A DNA stretch of 64,000 nucleotides, taken from the NCBI GenBank assembly GCA_043553855.1, contig CP121336.1, forward strand, positions 3,596,001 through 3,660,000, read 5' to 3'. This DNA is from JAUIAS01 sp030425395 (lineage in GTDB: Bacteria > Pseudomonadota > Alphaproteobacteria > Rhodobacterales > Rhodobacteraceae). Position 1 is the stretch's first letter, and each line of letters starts with the position of its first letter. The notes beneath the pieces were generated by a model. It was not told the DNA's origin, made no database searches, and was given only the letters and a program-made list of their open reading frames with translations. Position numbers and translations under genes: made by a program. Of the stretch, positions 59,155-64,000 are shown one piece after another.

Positions 59155-61203
59155 ATGCGGTTTCTGGCCTGGCTCGACCTTGTCCTGTTGTATCAGCGTG
59201 GGCACTTGTTGCCCTGGGCACCGGTGTGTCTGGGGCTGGGGATTGCGCTTTATTTTCTGTGGCCCGGAGAACCGGGATTGCCTGTCTATGCCAGTTTCGG
59301 CGGCATGGCGATCGCAGTGGCGGGAATGGCCCTGCGACGGCCCGGCGGGCTGGCATCGCTGGGATGGGCGGTCGCGTTGCTGGCGCTCGGCTTTTTGGTG
59401 GCGGGTGCGCGGGCGCATCTCGTTGCCGATCATGTGTTGGGCTGGCGTTACTATGGCCCGGTCGAGGGGCGGATTGTCGCCACGGATCGCAGCGCGTCGG
59501 ACGCGTTGCGTCTGACCTTGGACCAAGTGCGCCTGACCCGCGTGCCGCAGGGGCGCACGCCAGGGCGGGTGCGGGTGTCGCTGCATGGGGCAGCGGCCGA
59601 GGATTCGGACCGGCTGCATCCGGGTATGGTGGTGATGCTGACCGCGCATCTGTCCCCGCCGCAAGGACCGGTTGAACCGGGCGGTTTCGATTTTCGCCGC
59701 CATGCCTGGTTTCAGGGACTGGGGGCCGTGGGCTACAGCCGCGTGCCGGTCATGCTGGCCGCGCCAAGTGGTGCAGGGTTGGCCGTGGCGCGGTGGCGGG
59801 CCCGGATCGGAGACCGGGTGCGCGCGGTGCTGCCCGGTGCCGCGGGCGGGTTTGCCGTGGCGGTGATCACTGGCGACCGGTCAGGCATCCAGCGCGCCGA
59901 TCTCGACGCGTTGCGCGCGGCCAATACCGCGCATTTGCTGGCGATATCGGGGCTGCACATGGGGCTGTTGGTGGGGGTGGTCTTTGCGGTGCTGCGCTAT
60001 GGGTTGGCCCTGTTTCCGTGGCTGGCGTTGCGGCTCTCAACGCGCAAGCTGGCGGCTGCGGGGGCGCTTGCGGCGGCGGCGATCTACCTGATCATGTCCG
60101 GGCGCAATGTCGCCACCGAGCGGGCCTTTGTCATGGCGGCGGTGGTGCTCTTGGCGGTGCTTCTGGATCGACGTGCGATAAGCCTGCGCGCGGTGGCGGT
60201 GGCGGCAATGGTGGTGCTGCTGCGGCGGCCCGAAACCCTGCCTGGTCCGGGATTTCAGATGTCTTTTGCGGCGACAACGGCGCTTGTGGCGGTGTTTGGC
60301 GTGGTCCGGCGGTTCGATCTGCCCCGTCTGCCGCGTTGGGTGGCACCGGTGGTGGGGGTGCTGGCCTCATCCGCGATTGCCGGGGCGGCCACGGCACCGG
60401 TCGGGGCCTTTCATTTCAACGCGGTATCGCAATACGGTCTGGTGGCCAATCTTCTTTCAGTGCCGTTGATGGGATCGGTGGTGATGCCCGCCGCGGTGTT
60501 GGCGGCAGCGTTGTCGCCCGTGGGTCTGGAAGCAATCGGGCTGTGGGTGATGGGCTGGGGCCTGCGTTGGATTTTGTTTGTCGCGCAATGGGTTGCCGGG
60601 TGGGACGGTGCGCGCATTCCGGTCGTCAGTCCTGAATCATGGGTGTTGCCTGTGCTGGCCTTGGGGGGGCTTGTGATCGTGTTGTGGCAGGGGCGCGCGC
60701 GGTTGGCCGGGTTGATCCCGGTTGCCATCGCGCTTTGGATCTGGGCCCATACGGAACGGCCAGAGGTTCTGATCGCTGACACAGGAACGCTGGTGGGCGC
60801 AATGGGCGAGGATGGGCGGGTCCTGTCAAAACCGCGCGGTGCCGGGTTTGTGGCGCGAAACTGGCTCGAAAACGATGGTGACGGTGCCAAACAGGCGCAG
60901 GCCCATGCGCGGGGCGGCGATGCGGCGATCTGGCGGGTGCGCTGGTCAGGGGGAGAAGTGGTGCACCTGACCGGCAAACGCGCGGCGCAAGGCTTTGGCG
61001 AATGCGCGCGCAATCAGGTGATTGTGGCCCCCGTGCCGCTGACGCTCACCGGTTCATGCCGGGTTCTGGACCCGCAAACCTTGCGCCTGACCGGTGCGGT
61101 TGCACTGGGTCCGAGTGGCGAAAGATCGGCGCGGGCCACAACGGGCGCGCGCCTCTGGTCACCGCATCGCGGCGACCGGTCACCCCATGCCGCGCGTCAG
61201 TAA
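59155..61203 (+). CDS. comEC: ComEC/Rec2 family DNA-uptake channel protein
   Basis: A 682-residue membrane protein of the ComEC family, which forms the inner-membrane DNA channel for natural transformation. An N-terminal DUF4131-type region with helices (residues 1-90) and an OB-like beta region (100-190) precede the competence domain with SGLHMGLLVGVVFAVLRYGLALFPWLALR near 265-290 and about eight more helices. The C-terminal tail (residues 545-682) lacks a clear metallo-beta-lactamase motif, so this is the shorter alphaproteobacterial form. In Rhodobacter capsulatus ComEC is needed for recipient uptake of gene transfer agent DNA. Its last 7 bp overlap lexA on the other strand. Confidence 0.9.
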   Translation: MRFLAWLDLVLLYQRGHLLPWAPVCLGLGIALYFLWPGEPGLPVYASFGGMAIAVAGMALRRPGGLASLGWAVALLALGFLVAGARAHLVADHVLGWRYYGPVEGRIVATDRSASDALRLTLDQVRLTRVPQGRTPGRVRVSLHGAAAEDSDRLHPGMVVMLTAHLSPPQGPVEPGGFDFRRHAWFQGLGAVGYSRVPVMLAAPSGAGLAVARWRARIGDRVRAVLPGAAGGFAVAVITGDRSGIQRADLDALRAANTAHLLAISGLHMGLLVGVVFAVLRYGLALFPWLALRLSTRKLAAAGALAAAAIYLIMSGRNVATERAFVMAAVVLLAVLLDRRAISLRAVAVAAMVVLLRRPETLPGPGFQMSFAATTALVAVFGVVRRFDLPRLPRWVAPVVGVLASSAIAGAATAPVGAFHFNAVSQYGLVANLLSVPLMGSVVMPAAVLAAALSPVGLEAIGLWVMGWGLRWILFVAQWVAGWDGARIPVVSPESWVLPVLALGGLVIVLWQGRARLAGLIPVAIALWIWAHTERPEVLIADTGTLVGAMGEDGRVLSKPRGAGFVARNWLENDGDGAKQAQAHARGGDAAIWRVRWSGGEVVHLTGKRAAQGFGECARNQVIVAPVPLTLTGSCRVLDPQTLRLTGAVALGPSGERSARATTGARLWSPHRGDRSPHAARQ

Positions 61204-61892
61204 GTGCGGATCAGACCGACAAGCCGCCCCTGAACCGCGACCTTGTCTTCGGGATACATGCGGGTTTCGTAGGCAGGGTTGGCGGCCTCAAGCGCAATGG
61301 CCTGATTGCGGCGGTAAAACCGCTTGAGTGTGGCTTCCTGCCCCTCGACCAGAGCCACAACGATATCGCCATTATCAGCGGCGTCGGTTTCGCGGATAAC
61401 CACGATATCGCCATCGTTGATCCCTGCGTCGATCATGGAATCGCCCTTGACCTCAAGCGCATAGTGGTTCGATCCGCCGCGCAGCATCTGGCCCGGCACG
61501 GCCACCTCATGGGACACTTGGCTGATCGCCTCGATCGGCACACCGGCGGCGATCCGTCCCATCACGGGCAGTTCAACCACGTGCATCGACGGGGGCAGGG
61601 CATTGGCCGGCGCGGGTGCGGGCGCACCGCCTTCGATCACCTTGGGTGAAAATCCGCTGCTCGCCTCGCCACCCAGAGCCTCGGGCAGACGCAGGATTTC
61701 GATGGCCCGCGCCCGATGCGCCAGCCGCCGGATGAACCCGCGTTCTTCCAGCGCTGTGATCAGGCGGTGAATGCCCGATTTGGAGCGTAGATTCAGCGCC
61801 ATCTTCATTTCATCAAAGCTGGGCGGGACGCCGTCTTTCTGCATCCGCTTGTGAATGAATTCCAGCAGGTCGAGTTGCTTCTTGGTCAGCAT
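61197..61892 (-). CDS. lexA: SOS repressor LexA
   Basis: LexA represses DNA-damage genes and cleaves itself when RecA is activated. The 231-residue protein has the winged-helix domain in residues 1-70 (LTKKQLDLLEFIHKRM; PPSFDEMKMALNLRSKSGIHRLI), the cleavage bond Ala116-Gly117 in GRIAAGVPIEA, catalytic Ser152 in GDSMIDAG, and Lys190 in EATLKRFYR. Its own SOS box lies 33 bp upstream, so it is autoregulated; uvrA in this window carries the same box. It converges with comEC by 7 bp. Confidence 0.98.
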   Translation of the reverse strand: MLTKKQLDLLEFIHKRMQKDGVPPSFDEMKMALNLRSKSGIHRLITALEERGFIRRLAHRARAIEILRLPEALGGEASSGFSPKVIEGGAPAPAPANALPPSMHVVELPVMGRIAAGVPIEAISQVSHEVAVPGQMLRGGSNHYALEVKGDSMIDAGINDGDIVVIRETDAADNGDIVVALVEGQEATLKRFYRRNQAIALEAANPAYETRMYPEDKVAVQGRLVGLIRTY

Positions 61893-61924
61893 CCGGGCCT
61901 CCGCACCTATGTTACCTGACTTTT

Positions 61925-61939
61925 GTTCTATCCATGTTC
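61925..61939 (-). promoter_or_regulatory. LexA (SOS) box of lexA
   Basis: GTTC (61925-61928), seven bases, GTTC (61936-61939), an exact GTTC-N7-GTTC match, 33 bp upstream of the lexA start (read as GAAC-N7-GAAC on the lexA strand). Confidence 0.9.
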
Positions 61940-62005
61940 CTGTTTTGTGTCAACAGGGGCGAACAAAAGCGGCACGGGGCGGGACCGGTGGCGTGTTCGG
62001 TGCGA

Positions 62006-63178
62006 TCAGATCGGGATATAATCCACGCTGTCGCCCGCCCGGCGGGGCCCGTCATTTGGCGGACGCACAAGAAGGGCGTTGGCATTGGCCAAGACGGTCA
62101 GAAGGCTGCTGTCCTGACGGTCAAAGGCGGTTACTTCGCCAGCCTCGACCACCGCGCGCATATAATGTTCGCGTGGTCCGTTCCCGGTCAGGTCGGCACG
62201 CAGAACCGCCCGCGCACGCGGGGCGGGCGCATGGCTCAGTCCCAGCATCGCGCGGAGCATCGGCACAAGGAAAACATGCCCGCACACCATCGCCGACACC
62301 GGATTTCCCGGAAGACCCACCATGGCCATGTCACCAATGCGGCCCGCCATCAACGGTTTGCCGGGGCGCATCGCGACCTTGTAGAAACTCTGCTCCATGC
62401 CCAGATCGGCGGCCACACCGGCAACAAGATCGTGGTCGCCCACGGACGCACCGCCGATGGTCACCACCAGATCGTTGCCCTCGGCCAGTTTGAACGCCAT
62501 GCGCAGGGAGGCTTCGTTGTCCCGCGCGATGGGCAGGACCCGGGCGATACAGCCCAGATTTTCCAGCATCGCCCTGAGCCCGAACGTGTTCGAGGCGATG
62601 ATCTGGTCGGGGCCGGGGTCTTCTCCGGGCAGGACGAGCTCATCCCCGGTCGAGATCAGCGCCACACGGGGTTGCCGGATCACGGGAACGGCGGCGATGT
62701 TCATGCTTGCGAGAAGCGCGATCTGCTGAGGGGAGAGGATGCGCGGTGCCGACAGGGTGGTTCCAGTGGCGAAATCTCCGCCTGCCGGGCGAATATTGTC
62801 GGAGTCGTTCGGACCATCCACGATGCTGATTACGTCGCCCTGTCTGGTGACATTTTCCTGAATGATCACCATATCGGTGCCGTCAGGCACCGGGGCACCT
62901 GTAAAGATGCGCACGCATTGCCCGGCGCCCACACGGCCTTCGAACCGGTGTCCCGCTGCGGATTCTCCGATTACCTTGAGTTGCGCATGCATGTCGGCCT
63001 CGGCCCGTTTGAGGGCGTAGCCATCCATGGAAGACGCGGCAAAAGGCGGCTGATCGCGCCGGGCCACCGCATCATCTGCGAGAACCCGGCCAACGGCGCG
63101 ATCCAGAGGCACCGTTTCTACGCCCAATGGACCGGCCAGCGCAAACAGCGCGTCCAGCGCCTGTGATACGGGGATCAT
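62006..63178 (-). CDS. moeA: molybdopterin molybdotransferase
   Basis: MoeA inserts molybdate into adenylylated molybdopterin to form the molybdenum cofactor. The 390-residue protein has PPFAASSMDGYALKRAEA near residues 44-60, RIFTGAPVPDGTDMVIIQE near 90-108, GDELVLPGED near 178-187, the active-site TIGGASVGDHDL near 240-251, and KVAMRPGKPLMAGRIG. It overlaps moaC by 4 bp and follows trpC-moaC in order. Confidence 0.97.
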   Translation of the reverse strand: MIPVSQALDALFALAGPLGVETVPLDRAVGRVLADDAVARRDQPPFAASSMDGYALKRAEADMHAQLKVIGESAAGHRFEGRVGAGQCVRIFTGAPVPDGTDMVIIQENVTRQGDVISIVDGPNDSDNIRPAGGDFATGTTLSAPRILSPQQIALLASMNIAAVPVIRQPRVALISTGDELVLPGEDPGPDQIIASNTFGLRAMLENLGCIARVLPIARDNEASLRMAFKLAEGNDLVVTIGGASVGDHDLVAGVAADLGMEQSFYKVAMRPGKPLMAGRIGDMAMVGLPGNPVSAMVCGHVFLVPMLRAMLGLSHAPAPRARAVLRADLTGNGPREHYMRAVVEAGEVTAFDRQDSSLLTVLANANALLVRPPNDGPRRAGDSVDYIPI

Positions 63179-63648
63179 GGTGCCTCGTACCGGCCGGATT
63201 TTCCGCCGTCCTTGAGCGTGACATGCACGCCACCGATCTCCATGCCTTTGTCCACCGCTTTGACCATGTCATAGACGGTCAGCCCCGCCACCGACACTGC
63301 GGTCAGGGCTTCCATCTCGACGCCGGTCTGGCCAGAGGTCTTGACCGTGGCCGTGATGCGCACACCCGGTAGGTCGGGATCAAGCGTCAGGTCCACCGCG
63401 ACCTTGGTCACAGGCAAGGGATGACACAGAGGTATCAGATCGGGGGTTTTCTTGGCCCCCATGATCCCTGCAAGGCGCGCCACGGATAACACGTCGCCTT
63501 TCTTGGCACGGCCTTCGGATACAATGGCATAGGTTTCCGCCGCCATCCGCACCCAACCTGTGGCGGTGGCGATGCGATCGGTGACGGGTTTGTCCCCGAC
63601 ATCGACCATATGGGCGTGACCCTGTGCGTCAAAATGTGTGAGGCTCAT
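63175..63648 (-). CDS. moaC: cyclic pyranopterin monophosphate synthase
   Basis: MoaC converts the MoaA product to cyclic pyranopterin monophosphate in molybdenum cofactor synthesis. The 157-residue protein has THFDAQGHAHMVDVGDKPVT at the N terminus, the substrate block IPLCHPLP near residues 74-81, VETSGQTGVEME-like TVKTSGQTGVEMEALTAVS, and the catalytic DMVKAVDKGMEI. It overlaps moeA and trpC by 4 bp each. Confidence 0.97.
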   Translation of the reverse strand: MSLTHFDAQGHAHMVDVGDKPVTDRIATATGWVRMAAETYAIVSEGRAKKGDVLSVARLAGIMGAKKTPDLIPLCHPLPVTKVAVDLTLDPDLPGVRITATVKTSGQTGVEMEALTAVSVAGLTVYDMVKAVDKGMEIGGVHVTLKDGGKSGRYEAP

Positions 63649-64000
63649 CCCATCACACTCGGCGTTGCAGGTTTCGCAAGCAGCGTCTTGGTGGCGTTGG
63701 TAACGTCTTCGTGGCGCATCAGGCTTTCTCCGATCAGGAAACAGCGGGCCCCGTACGCGGCCATGTCGCGCAGGTCGTCCGGCGTGGACAGTCCGCTTTC
63801 AGACACCAGCATCCGGTCGGCGGGCACACGGCGCGACAGATCCCGCGTGGTGTCGAGAGAGGTGGCAAAGGTCTTGAGATTGCGGTTGTTGATGCCGATC
63901 ATCCGCGATTTCAGACGCAGTGCCCGGTCCAGTTCATCGGCGTCATGGACTTCGATGAGGACATCCATACCCCAATGGTTTGCTGCATCCTCAAGCTCAA
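63645..64000 (-). CDS. trpC: indole-3-glycerol phosphate synthase, C-terminal part
   Basis: The C-terminal 118 residues of TrpC, which closes the indole ring in tryptophan synthesis; the rest lies beyond the right edge. Visible segments: WGMDVLIEVHDADELDRAL, GINNRNLKTF with the catalytic Asn/Arg region, and SESGLSTPDDL near the end. The stop overlaps moaC by 4 bp, so the tryptophan and molybdenum-cofactor genes form one transcript, a common arrangement in alphaproteobacteria. Confidence 0.95.
   Translation of the reverse strand, partial: ELEDAANHWGMDVLIEVHDADELDRALRLKSRMIGINNRNLKTFATSLDTTRDLSRRVPADRMLVSESGLSTPDDLRDMAAYGARCFLIGESLMRHEDVTNATKTLLAKPATPSVMG

Overview
The window is a chromosomal segment of a high-GC alphaproteobacterium, almost certainly a member of the Rhodobacteraceae (Roseobacter group). 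The evidence is gene content and order (trpC-moaC-moeA-lexA next to comEC, purL-bolA-grx, zapA with an upstream coiled-coil partner), the alphaproteobacterial SOS box GTTC-N7-GTTC in front of uvrA and lexA, fused 2-oxoacid:ferredoxin oxidoreductases, and a gene-transfer-agent type lysis pair. No tRNA, rRNA, insertion sequence, prophage or CRISPR array was seen. The gene content is mostly housekeeping and densely packed.

Layout. 1-7.5 kb: the 3' part of a YhdP/AsmA-like envelope protein, queA, an MFS transporter, a DUF924 protein and lpdA (with a palindromic operator in front and a strong terminator behind). 7.6-21 kb: an acyltransferase-SGNH surface-modification protein, a fused indolepyruvate-type ferredoxin oxidoreductase joined to ilvD, a methyltransferase-MFS pair, uvrA and a patatin-like esterase. 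21.3-29 kb: on the minus strand a valine-degradation set (acyl-CoA dehydrogenase, 3-hydroxyisobutyryl-CoA hydrolase, 3-hydroxyisobutyrate dehydrogenase) whose genes overlap by 4 bp each and run into a Crp/Fnr regulator; then an L,D-transpeptidase and mmsA, with a divergent LysR regulator. 29-42 kb: a CBS protein, coaD, a 47-residue membrane protein, gap, DUF808, a thioesterase, transketolase, a ZauP-like coiled-coil gene with zapA, and the minus-strand series purL-bolA-membrane protein-grx, followed by a candidate small RNA and a LysR gene. 42-54 kb: a second ferredoxin oxidoreductase divergent from that LysR gene, a phospholipid acyltransferase, murI, argC, and a cytochrome c maturation cluster (ccmE ... 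ccmF-ccmH) interrupted by an endolysin-holin pair. 54-64 kb: an enoyl-CoA hydratase-family gene, a GNAT, an RTX calcium-binding protein, gltA, gltX, comEC, lexA, moeA, moaC and the end of trpC.

Three features link otherwise separate genes. First, seven copies of a composite intergenic repeat: GC-rich hairpins, sometimes in tandem with a 34-35 bp period, followed by a conserved block around CCTCCGGCGGGGG and an A-rich GAAAGAAAC tail. Second, likely regulatory circuits readable from DNA sites: LexA boxes at lexA and uvrA, palindromes with a TTA-nCGn core in front of lpdA and gap, and a T-N11-A inverted repeat between the LysR gene and the second oxidoreductase. Third, a gene-transfer-agent theme: holin and endolysin of the GTA-release type placed inside the ccm cluster, with comEC and lexA elsewhere in the window. 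In related Rhodobacter these functions take part in GTA release, uptake and control. No GTA capsid genes are present here.
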